This document shows, piece by piece, positions 1-5,509 of a stretch of DNA of 6,383 nt. The stretch's first letter is position 1. Each line of letters starts with the position of its first letter. The position numbers and the translations under genes are program-made. Source of the stretch: Bacteroidales bacterium (lineage in GTDB: Bacteria; Bacteroidota; Bacteroidia; Bacteroidales; UBA1402); contig DOBD01000151.1 in NCBI GenBank assembly GCA_003506275.1, positions 1 through 6,383 of the forward strand, given 5' to 3'. The notes below the pieces were generated by a model. That model saw only the letters and a program-made list of their open reading frames with translations, was not told the origin of the DNA and did no database searches.

Positions 1-433
1 CCAGCAATAAGCCAGGGTCAATGGCGTCGTTGTCTTCCAACCCATCGGATGAGGCCACGACAATGGCTTCCGAATACGCGAAGTCGGGTGAGTTGGGGTC
101 GAGCGTCTTGTTCCACATGGTCAGGATCCGGCCGTTGTGCCCACCGCCTAAACCACCGCCCGTGGCGCCGTAGGCCACCAGGTAACGGTCGCCGATTTTT
201 ACGGCGTCGGGAGCTGCCCCACCACCGGGTCGAACACCACCACCGTCCCAGGTCCAGCCGTCTGCAGAGATCAAGCCGCCTCGGCCGGTGCCGAAAGTGT
301 AGTATTTCCCCTCACATTCCATGATGGTGGAAGGGTCGTGGATAAAGGGTTTTCCAACCTGAGCCCACCCCGTCTGGGCGAGACCGGTTACAAGAAGCGC
401 GTTGACGAACAGTCGTATAGTTTGATGTTTCAT
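1..433 (-). CDS. GH43 family glycoside hydrolase, arabinan endo-1,5-alpha-L-arabinosidase-like (N-terminal part, cut by window edge)
   Basis: Read on the minus strand from the ATG at 433-431, the frame stays open for 144 codons to the left edge, so only the N-terminus is present. Residues 1-24 look like a signal peptide (MKHQTIRLFV start, hydrophobic core, cleavage after GWA), so the enzyme is exported to the periplasm or beyond. Residues 31-35 read IHDPS followed by a GKYYTFGTG stretch, the usual first blade of the GH43 five-bladed propeller; D33 would be the catalytic base. A second hallmark, DAIDPGLLL (136-144), supplies the Asp expected to tune the pKa of the acid. The catalytic Glu lies beyond the window. 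GH43 members hydrolyse arabinan, arabinoxylan or related beta-xylosides; the arabinanase assignment rests on remembered similarity and on the nearby rhamnogalacturonan lyase, so substrate is less certain than family. It lies 74 nt downstream of the 508-1194 gene, with no promoter motif between, so co-transcription is likely. Confidence 0.85.
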   Translation of the reverse strand, partial: MKHQTIRLFVNALLVTGLAQTGWAQVGKPFIHDPSTIMECEGKYYTFGTGRGGLISADGWTWDGGGVRPGGGAAPDAVKIGDRYLVAYGATGGGLGGGHNGRILTMWNKTLDPNSPDFAYSEAIVVASSDGLEDNDAIDPGLLL

Positions 434-459
434 TGGAGGCTGGTATTTGATCAATGACT

Positions 460-481
460 GGCAGCGAATGAGTCGGCTGCC
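460..481 (-). other. Intercistronic hairpin between the minus-strand genes
   Basis: GGCAGC at 460-465 pairs perfectly with GCTGCC at 476-481, and GA (466-467) with TC (473-474) extends the stem past a single bulged G at 475, leaving a 5-nt loop. It sits in the 74-nt gap between the 508-1194 gene and the GH43 gene. No T-run follows on the minus strand, so it is not a good intrinsic terminator. An RNA-processing or stability role, or chance, are both possible. Confidence 0.35.
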
Positions 482-507
482 TGATGGAGGATGACGGACA
501 ATAATGC

Positions 508-1194
508 TTACTGACAAGTGATGTTAAGATAGGTGAGCGGTTGGCCGTTGGCATCCACGAAACGCACACAAAAATCGCTCATGCCTGGCCCGTTGATAAC
601 GGCTCCCCGCAGGATGTTCCGACCCTTTTTCAAGGTCAATCGCTTGGACATCGCATCGTCCACCACCATGCGACGGTCGCCAGAGAGCAAGAGCACTTCC
701 TGGCCGTTCAACCACCACATGGAGGCCGAATTGGAACCGACCGACAGCCTGACATCCTTTACTTCCTCCGGGCTGTTTACAACGGTCACGGCCCAAAACA
801 AGACACCGTAGACGTTTTTCTTCAATCCATCAGCAAAGCGGAACAATTTGACGTTGTAATTCGTGCTTTCCAAGGCGTGCCAGGCGAGGTTTTGCTCGCC
901 CACTTTGACGTTATCGCCGTTTTTCGGCAACACGGTAAATTGATTGGGAAAATAGAGCGTATCAAAGGCTGCTCTCAGGTAGCTGTCGGTAAAGACAGTG
1001 TTGGTACGGTTGGGTTTACTGATGGGCTCCAGCAGCATCCAACGCTGAATGAAGCCTTTGGCGTCGGGCGTTTTAACGGCGTTGGTCGCCGGCGTGAAAT
1101 ACGGAGTGAGGGCGCAGGCAGGCGTTGGCTGCCCCAGCGTGACCAACCCTACAAGGGCGGCCGCCACTAAGCCGATGGTGTTTTTTCGTGTCAT
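508..1194 (-). CDS. Exported beta-sandwich protein resembling a domain of Bacteroidota acetylxylan-esterase-type proteins
   Basis: This 228-residue protein begins with a signal peptide (about residues 1-28, AAALVGLVTLG core, likely cleavage after ACA; the Cys is not in a good lipobox). The mature part has a conserved-looking opening, GFIQRWMLLEPI (47-58). Later come VGSNSASMWWLNGQEV (152-167), GDRRMVVDD (172-180), LTLKKGRN (186-193) and NGPGMSDFCVRF (201-212). The pattern 'GSxxASxWWLNGxEV ... LxLKKGxN ... GxxxFxxRFxD' is that of jelly-roll or PA14-like carbohydrate-associated domains. I recall closely similar sequence in Bacteroidota proteins annotated as acetylxylan esterase, but no esterase fold (GxSxG, Ser-His-Asp set) is present here, so catalytic activity should not be assumed. 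A sugar-binding or accessory role in polysaccharide breakdown is inferred. It is the first gene of a probable two-gene transcript with the GH43 enzyme; a TAnnTTTG element lies about 24 nt upstream. The start chosen is the ATG that gives the signal peptide. Confidence 0.85.
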   Translation of the reverse strand: MTRKNTIGLVAAALVGLVTLGQPTPACALTPYFTPATNAVKTPDAKGFIQRWMLLEPISKPNRTNTVFTDSYLRAAFDTLYFPNQFTVLPKNGDNVKVGEQNLAWHALESTNYNVKLFRFADGLKKNVYGVLFWAVTVVNSPEEVKDVRLSVGSNSASMWWLNGQEVLLLSGDRRMVVDDAMSKRLTLKKGRNILRGAVINGPGMSDFCVRFVDANGQPLTYLNITCQ

Positions 1195-1218
1195 GGTTTC
1201 GAGTTAGAACATCGGTCG

Positions 1219-1226
1219 CAAAACTA
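1219..1226 (-). promoter_or_regulatory. Bacteroidota -7 element (TAGTTTTG) for the 508-1194 gene
   Basis: The minus strand reads TAGTTTTG, a full match to the Bacteroidota TAnnTTTG element, 24 nt upstream of the ATG at 1194. No convincing -33 TTTG was found 19-21 nt further upstream; the nearest candidates are TTCG-like and badly spaced. The call rests on the motif and its position alone. The implied 5' leader is short and has no Shine-Dalgarno match. Confidence 0.45.
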
Positions 1227-1255
1227 CACAAGAAGGCGTTTCCGAACTATCGAAA

Positions 1256-1519
1256 ATGATACGATTGCTGTCAATTTTTCTTCGAAACGCTCATTCGAGC
1301 GGTTATAATCGAGCTAATGATACGTTTCTGCAAAAAAAGGAGGTATTAATAAGGGGGAACAGGTCAATCCTCTGGGAAAAAGAATGGCTCAAACAGCACG
1401 ATGAAGGTGGTCTGAAAGCCTTGGCGCGAACTGATGTCGATTTTGGGACCGTGCTTCCTGAGGTAATTAAAAGAACCAAAGATTGTGTAAAGAAGGCGCA
1501 ATGTGGCTCAACTGCATGA
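1256..1519 (+). CDS. Doubtful 87-codon ORF, possible remnant or small protein
   Basis: I do not recognise this protein. The ORF starts with MIRLLSIFLRNAHSS and continues with a charged central stretch, EKEWLKQHDEGGLKAL, that loosely recalls the helix-turn-helix start of IS630-type transposases (W..r..egGl.aL), but nothing after it fits. No ribosome-binding site precedes the ATG at 1256. A strong GGAGG at 1339-1343 lies inside the ORF with no ATG after it at a usable distance. Base composition is more AT-rich than the neighbouring genes. A hairpin begins at its stop codon. It could be a decayed transposase fragment, a small gene, or chance reading of intergenic DNA; the last cannot be excluded. 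Confidence 0.22.
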   Translation: MIRLLSIFLRNAHSSGYNRANDTFLQKKEVLIRGNRSILWEKEWLKQHDEGGLKALARTDVDFGTVLPEVIKRTKDCVKKAQCGSTA

Positions 1520-1540
1520 GGATTCGGAGGTGAGTCCTCA
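1517..1540 (+). terminator. Weak hairpin, possible terminator of the 1256-1519 ORF
   Basis: TGAGGATT (1517-1524) pairs with AGTCCTCA (1533-1540), giving an 8-bp stem with one G-T wobble and an 8-nt loop. It begins on the TGA stop of the upstream ORF and is followed by TTTAAACTAAAATATTTATT, AT-rich but with only three consecutive T. It could end transcription reading through the gap before the operon promoter, but as an intrinsic terminator it is poor. Confidence 0.3.
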
Positions 1541-1554
1541 TTTAAACTAAAATA

Positions 1555-1583
1555 TTTATTATATATTCTAAAAATATAATAAA
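1555..1583. repeat. 10-bp AT-only inverted repeat
   Basis: TTTATTATAT (1555-1564) is the perfect reverse complement of ATATAATAAA (1574-1583), with a 9-nt spacer. It lies in the most AT-rich part of the window, about 50 nt upstream of the operon promoter. In such biased sequence an inverted repeat of this length is easily produced by chance; it could also act as an upstream element or regulator site. Confidence 0.4.
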
Positions 1584-1606
1584 AAAACACTCAGTAATAA
1601 TTTATA

Positions 1607-1639
1607 TGTGAGAAATATAAAATATATATCTTATATTTG
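1607..1639 (+). promoter_or_regulatory. Bacteroidota-type promoter for the receptor operon
   Basis: TATATTTG at 1632-1639 matches the -7 element TAnnTTTG exactly. A one-mismatch -33 element, TGTG (1607-1610, consensus TTTG), lies 21 nt upstream, within the usual 19-21 nt spacing. Transcription would begin about 4-7 nt after the -7 motif, leaving under 10 nt before the ATG at 1651. That very short leader favours the second ATG at 1657 or initiation without Shine-Dalgarno pairing. Confidence 0.6.
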
Positions 1640-1650
1640 TTGGTGACTAT

Positions 1651-2304
1651 ATGTTTATGAAACACTTTTTTGCCACTTTTTTTTTGGTTTTGTTCAGCAC
1701 CCTAGTGTGCGCTCAGAAGGAAGTCTATTTCGAAAGCATCGATTCGGCCCACATGAAGGTACGTTCGTTTCATGGTGTAGAGGTAAGCCTACTCCCGTAT
1801 AAAACAAGGATGGATCCCTTCCAACTCGACAAATTCAGCCTGTCGGGCTATATCGGGTATGCCTATGAAAAAGCTGTGGCAAAAACCTGGACACTGCGGC
1901 TCACGGCAGGCCTGCACACAGTGTACGGCGACAACCTGCGAATTACACCAAGCAATCAGGTGGAGTGGGTGAAACAGACCGACCTGATTGGTCAGGTGGG
2001 TGTCGAACCACGCTGGCATTACACCTTTAAACAACGCTACGCATCCGGTAGAGGGGGCTTGAACGCAGGGTGGTTCCTGGGTATGGTTTTGTCCATGGAA
2101 CTATCGTACAACCGAGATTATGCCGTCTACAACAAAACCCTGCGGCTGCTGCCAACCTGGGGGTATCGATCCTCCCTGACGCCCCGCCTGTACTGGGAAT
2201 GTGCCGCCGGTGTCGGTGGGTACTGGTACCTCAGCCAATACACCAACCTCATGGCTCCACAGTTGGATTACTCCCTACGGCTGGGGCTTACTCATACTTT
2301 TTGA
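1651..2304 (+). CDS. Predicted small outer-membrane beta-barrel protein, unknown function
   Basis: Family not recognised. The protein has 217 residues from the ATG at 1651, or 215 from the ATG at 1657; the latter gives a cleaner signal peptide, MKHFFATFFLVLFSTLVCA, with cleavage before QKE. The mature part alternates aromatic and polar residues in stretches such as FSLSGYIGYAYEKA, TWTLRLTAGLHTVYG, LIGQVGVEPRWHYTF, NAGWFLGMVLSMELSYNRDY, RLYWECAAGVGGYWYLSQY and LDYSLRLGLTHTF. This looks like 8 or so amphipathic strands joined by short turns, and the chain ends in Phe, the usual C-terminal signal for outer-membrane insertion by the BAM complex. It is the first gene of the operon and lies 3 nt before the DUF4249 lipoprotein, so the three products probably share an outer-membrane job. 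A partner or accessory barrel for the TonB-dependent receptor is a guess. Confidence 0.75.
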   Translation: MFMKHFFATFFLVLFSTLVCAQKEVYFESIDSAHMKVRSFHGVEVSLLPYKTRMDPFQLDKFSLSGYIGYAYEKAVAKTWTLRLTAGLHTVYGDNLRITPSNQVEWVKQTDLIGQVGVEPRWHYTFKQRYASGRGGLNAGWFLGMVLSMELSYNRDYAVYNKTLRLLPTWGYRSSLTPRLYWECAAGVGGYWYLSQYTNLMAPQLDYSLRLGLTHTF

Positions 2305-2307
2305 GGC

Positions 2308-3147
2308 ATGAAACAGTACGCCCTCTTGTTCAGCCTGTTGGCGTTAGTGTCGTGCGTGCGCGTTGAGGTGTTGGATGCTCCTTGGGGCGAAACGCCACAG
2401 CCAGTCCTGTTTGCCATCCTGTCGCCCTCAACTCCTGTGCAGGTCTATCTGGGCATGACCAATACCGTCAACGACAGCTTGCTGAGGCAGTGTTACCCTG
2501 AAGCGGCCCTCTATCTGCGCCAAGACCAAGGAGCATGGGTGGCCTTGACCAGACAGTCAGGTACCAATACGTTTTCACTGACCCATGACAGCCTGCTCCC
2601 CGTTCAGCAAGGGGTGACGTATGAATTGAAGGCAGTTTTGGGACAAGACTTGCCTGAATTGACCGGTGTTACCACTGTGCCAGCTGAGGTCGCCAGGATT
2701 GCTTCGGCCAGTTATGTGGTAACGGATACAACGGTACACTTTACGTACAAAGGCGATGCCGTCCAGGGACGATTGCAGGTGCAATGGAACAAGCTGGACG
2801 GGCAGGAGGGAGGCTATCATCTGACCGACGATACCGGCGAATCGCTCGATGTTGTCGAGGGGCAAACAACCTGTACGGTGCGCGTCAACGATTACTTGTT
2901 GCCCAGAGCGGCCGACGGCCTGACCTTGTGGCTGACGACCACGGACGCCCATCTGGAAGCCTATCTCAAAACCGTTGACCTGGTTCGGTCGTTCGATGAC
3001 CTTTCCGGACACGTCATCACCGATATACTCAGTGCCTATGCTGGCGTTTTGCCCGCCTTTTCCAACATTCACCAAGGCGTGGGCCTGTTGGGAAGTTGTG
3101 TACAGGACAGCTTTACTGTAAGACTGACCAACTATGCGAACGATTAA
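2308..3147 (+). CDS. DUF4249 family lipoprotein, partner of the TonB-dependent receptor
   Basis: This 279-residue protein has a lipoprotein signal, MKQYALLFSLLALVSC, with the lipobox LVSC and C16 as the lipidated residue, so it should be anchored in the outer membrane. Features typical of DUF4249 proteins are an early stretch on variables and 'price' loops (TPVQVYLGMTNTVNDS), a middle segment GVTYELKAVLGQDLPELTGVTTVP, and the C-terminal SNIHQGVGLLGS (252-263), corresponding to the family's SNI..G.G.fg signature. DUF4249 genes are commonly found beside TonB-dependent receptors in Bacteroidota, where they are thought to act as surface accessory proteins, although no substrate is established. 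The stop overlaps the receptor start by 14 nt, and the gene starts 3 nt after the barrel gene with only a weak GAGG before its ATG, so translational coupling is likely. DUF4249 usually follows the receptor gene; here it precedes it. Confidence 0.85.
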   Translation: MKQYALLFSLLALVSCVRVEVLDAPWGETPQPVLFAILSPSTPVQVYLGMTNTVNDSLLRQCYPEAALYLRQDQGAWVALTRQSGTNTFSLTHDSLLPVQQGVTYELKAVLGQDLPELTGVTTVPAEVARIASASYVVTDTTVHFTYKGDAVQGRLQVQWNKLDGQEGGYHLTDDTGESLDVVEGQTTCTVRVNDYLLPRAADGLTLWLTTTDAHLEAYLKTVDLVRSFDDLSGHVITDILSAYAGVLPAFSNIHQGVGLLGSCVQDSFTVRLTNYAND

Positions 3148-5509
3148 AGCCTTGTTGGTCATAGGGTTGTTGTGTGTTTTCTGCCTGCCTTCCAGGGCAG
3201 AAGACAGCCCGGAACGTTACCGCTTGGGCGCAGTGGTGAGCGAGCATAACACGGGGCGATTGTTGAAAAAAATCCCCGTCACCGTGTTGCCCTACAACAG
3301 GGAAGTGAAGACCGATGCCAAGGGGCGCATACTGCTCAACCTGCCGGCCGGTGACGTGACGCTGCGCATCGATTACGCCCCCTTCGACCCAATCGAGTTG
3401 TCGGTCGATCTGCAGGCAGATTCCACCGTGAGGCTCGTCTTGACGGCCCCCTATAACGCCCGCATTCTGGAAGACATCGAAGTGTTGGCGGCCAAACCGG
3501 TCAACGAACGCAACGCCGCGGTGGAAAGCCTGGACAAACGCTGGCTCGATCAGCACCCCGGCATGATGGGGGAGAAGGATCTGCTGAAAACCCTGTCGTT
3601 GACTTCAGGCGTCACGCCCAGTCGAGAAGGAGCGGCCGATCTGCAGGTCAGGGGCGGCACTCAGGGGCAGAATCTGTTTCTGTTGGATGGATGCCCCCTG
3701 TATTCCACCACCCATTTCTTTGGCATGGCTTCGGCCTATAATCCGGCTGCGATCCGTCGTGCAGACCTCTACAAGGCTGCTTTCCCCGCCCGCTACGGAG
3801 GCAAAATCGCGTCCGTGCTCGATGTACAAAGCGTGGATGCCGACCTGCAACGCAGCCACGGCGAGGCCGAAGTTGGTCTGCTTTCCGCCAAGGCTGCCCT
3901 GCACCTGCCGCTCGTGAAAAACCGCCTGGGGCTCTTCCTGGCCGGTCGGCTTTCCACCTATTCCCTCATCAACGCCCTTACGTTGTTTGCCGACAACGGC
4001 TACGACGTCAACCTCAATTTCAACGACCTCAACGCCAACCTGCTGTGGAAACCCACAGACAAAGACGTGCTGAAACTCACTTGGTTCAGCAACGGCGATC
4101 GGTTCAACATCGACCAGCCCGATGGGCAACAACTCTTAATCGGGCGGATTGAAAACAGCCAACGCAATGTAAGCGCTTCCTGGCAACGGCAGTATGATCC
4201 AAATCATCGGCAAACGCTCAATATCTACGCCGATCAATACACCTTCAACTACGGCGGCGGCGTGGACAATCGCACGCGCACCGATTACACGGGCCTGAAC
4301 ACAACGACCAACATTCGTTCCCTCTCCGCCAACACCAGGTATGAAGTCACCATCCACCCGGCGGTGAGGCTCACGGCCGGTGGAGCCTACAGCCACTATT
4401 GGCTCCGTCCCGTTACCACCCTGTATACAGACGATCTGTCAACTACCACCAAACAAAGCCCCGACGCCTTTGCCGACATGGCCCTGTTTGGAGAAGCACA
4501 CTGGCAAGTGGCTAAGCGTCACCAACTGGATGCCGGGCTGCGGTTGAGCAACGTGATGAACGGCCATACCCACTTCATGGCGTTGGAACCCCGCTTGAGC
4601 TATCATGGCCGCCTGTCCGACCGCTATGCCCTGTCGGCTTCCCTCAGCAAGATGACCCAGCCCCTGCATAAGGTTCAAAACCCTGGCCTGGGCATACCCC
4701 TGGAGCTGTTCGTGCCTTCAGGCGGGTGGATGAAGCCCCAGCAAGCCTGGATCTTCTCCGTCGGAGCCGGCAGGCAGCAATCCTGGTCGTTTGGTGCGGC
4801 CAGCCTCAAAGCCGACCTTTGGTTCAAACAGCTCGACAATTTGGTAGAATTCAAAGATGGCTACGACGCTCAGCGTATCCTGCTGTATCAAAACGACTTC
4901 GCTCAACGCACGTCAACCTTCCTGTCTCAAGGCAATGGCAGGGCTTTCGGCATCGATGTTTCCGGCAGCCTCTCCCTCAACAAACTGTCGTACACCCTGG
5001 ATTATACCTGGATGAAAGCTACCAATCGCTTTGACGCCCTCAATCACGGCAACTCCTTCCCGGCAGCCACCGATATCAGGCATGCCCTGTCCATGACCCT
5101 CGATTACGCCTGTTCGCCCACCATCCGGCTTTCCGCCAACTGGCAATACCGCTCAGGCAGCCCCGTTACCGTGCCCACCGCGTACACGCGGTTACCGGCA
5201 TACGACCTTGCCACGGGTACGCCCAGCCCCGACGGCAACACCTTGGTGTGGCTGACCACCCAACGCAACAACTACCGCACCTTGCCCTTCCACAAGCTTG
5301 ACCTGACCCTCACCAAAAACGTCCTCGTTTTCAGCCGGTACCAAGGAGCGTTTACCCTTGGCGTGTACAACGTATACAACCGTTCAAACCCCTATCTGTA
5401 CTTCCTCGACACACAAAAAGCCCCCGACGGCAGCCCGAAACCCGTGTTGAAAAGCCTCTCCGCCTTTCCGGTGATGCCAGTGGTGTCGTTTAGGGTGATT
5501 TTTGAATAA
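3134..5509 (+). CDS. TonB-dependent receptor with carboxypeptidase-regulatory-like N-terminal domain
   Basis: This is a 791-residue outer-membrane active transporter, powered through TonB-ExbB-ExbD. Residues 1-22 form a signal peptide (MRTIKALLVIGLLCVFCLPSRA). Residues about 29-105 form a CarboxypepD_reg-like beta-sandwich (VVSEHNTGRLLKKIPVTV, TDAKGRILLNLPAGDVTL). ILEDIEVLAA (111-120) is the likely TonB-box region. The plug follows at about 140-235, with QVRGG (171-175), LLDG (183-186) and FPARYGGKIASVLDV (217-231). The rest is a 22-stranded barrel ending PVVSFRVIFE. At about 790 residues it is of the shorter class, not the SusC class of about 1000, and no SusD gene accompanies it. The ligand is unknown. 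The start at 3134 is favoured because it gives the signal peptide; it overlaps the DUF4249 gene by 14 nt in another frame. Its stop overlaps the convergent lyase gene by 20 nt. Confidence 0.95.
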   Translation: MRTIKALLVIGLLCVFCLPSRAEDSPERYRLGAVVSEHNTGRLLKKIPVTVLPYNREVKTDAKGRILLNLPAGDVTLRIDYAPFDPIELSVDLQADSTVRLVLTAPYNARILEDIEVLAAKPVNERNAAVESLDKRWLDQHPGMMGEKDLLKTLSLTSGVTPSREGAADLQVRGGTQGQNLFLLDGCPLYSTTHFFGMASAYNPAAIRRADLYKAAFPARYGGKIASVLDVQSVDADLQRSHGEAEVGLLSAKAALHLPLVKNRLGLFLAGRLSTYSLINALTLFADNGYDVNLNFNDLNANLLWKPTDKDVLKLTWFSNGDRFNIDQPDGQQLLIGRIENSQRNVSASWQRQYDPNHRQTLNIYADQYTFNYGGGVDNRTRTDYTGLNTTTNIRSLSANTRYEVTIHPAVRLTAGGAYSHYWLRPVTTLYTDDLSTTTKQSPDAFADMALFGEAHWQVAKRHQLDAGLRLSNVMNGHTHFMALEPRLSYHGRLSDRYALSASLSKMTQPLHKVQNPGLGIPLELFVPSGGWMKPQQAWIFSVGAGRQQSWSFGAASLKADLWFKQLDNLVEFKDGYDAQRILLYQNDFAQRTSTFLSQGNGRAFGIDVSGSLSLNKLSYTLDYTWMKATNRFDALNHGNSFPAATDIRHALSMTLDYACSPTIRLSANWQYRSGSPVTVPTAYTRLPAYDLATGTPSPDGNTLVWLTTQRNNYRTLPFHKLDLTLTKNVLVFSRYQGAFTLGVYNVYNRSNPYLYFLDTQKAPDGSPKPVLKSLSAFPVMPVVSFRVIFE

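Larger units (their letters stand above)
1195..1650. other. Divergent intergenic region (456 bp)
   Basis: This gap separates the minus-strand pectin-type genes from the plus-strand receptor operon. From left to right it holds the promoter element at 1219-1226, a cluster of short direct and inverted repeats (1236-1324), one doubtful ORF (1256-1519), a hairpin at the end of that ORF (1517-1540), a very AT-rich block (about 1541-1640) with a 10-bp inverted repeat, and the plus-strand promoter at 1632-1639. No tRNA, riboswitch or insertion-sequence structure was recognised. Confidence 0.7.

Noticed and set aside
312..569. Minus-strand 85-codon ORF spanning the gap between the first two genes
   Set aside because: It overlaps the GH43 start and the end of the 508-1194 gene in a different frame and has no recognisable features; the GH43 frame with HDPS and its signal peptide is clearly the real one.
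541..1170. Long plus-strand ORF of 209 codons opposite the 508-1194 gene
   Set aside because: It is antisense to a gene with a clear signal peptide and family-like motifs; the product has no signal, domain or plausible composition, and no promoter or ribosome-binding site precedes it. High GC on the other strand explains the open frame.
2575..4132. Several minus-strand ORFs of 147-195 codons opposite the DUF4249 and receptor genes
   Set aside because: They are mirror frames of well-supported coding sequence, with no recognisable motifs, and they cross gene boundaries on the other strand.
3134..5509. Idea that the receptor is a SusC of a pectin utilisation locus
   Set aside because: It is about 790 residues rather than about 1000, the partner gene is a DUF4249 lipoprotein with no SusD features, and no SusD gene follows.
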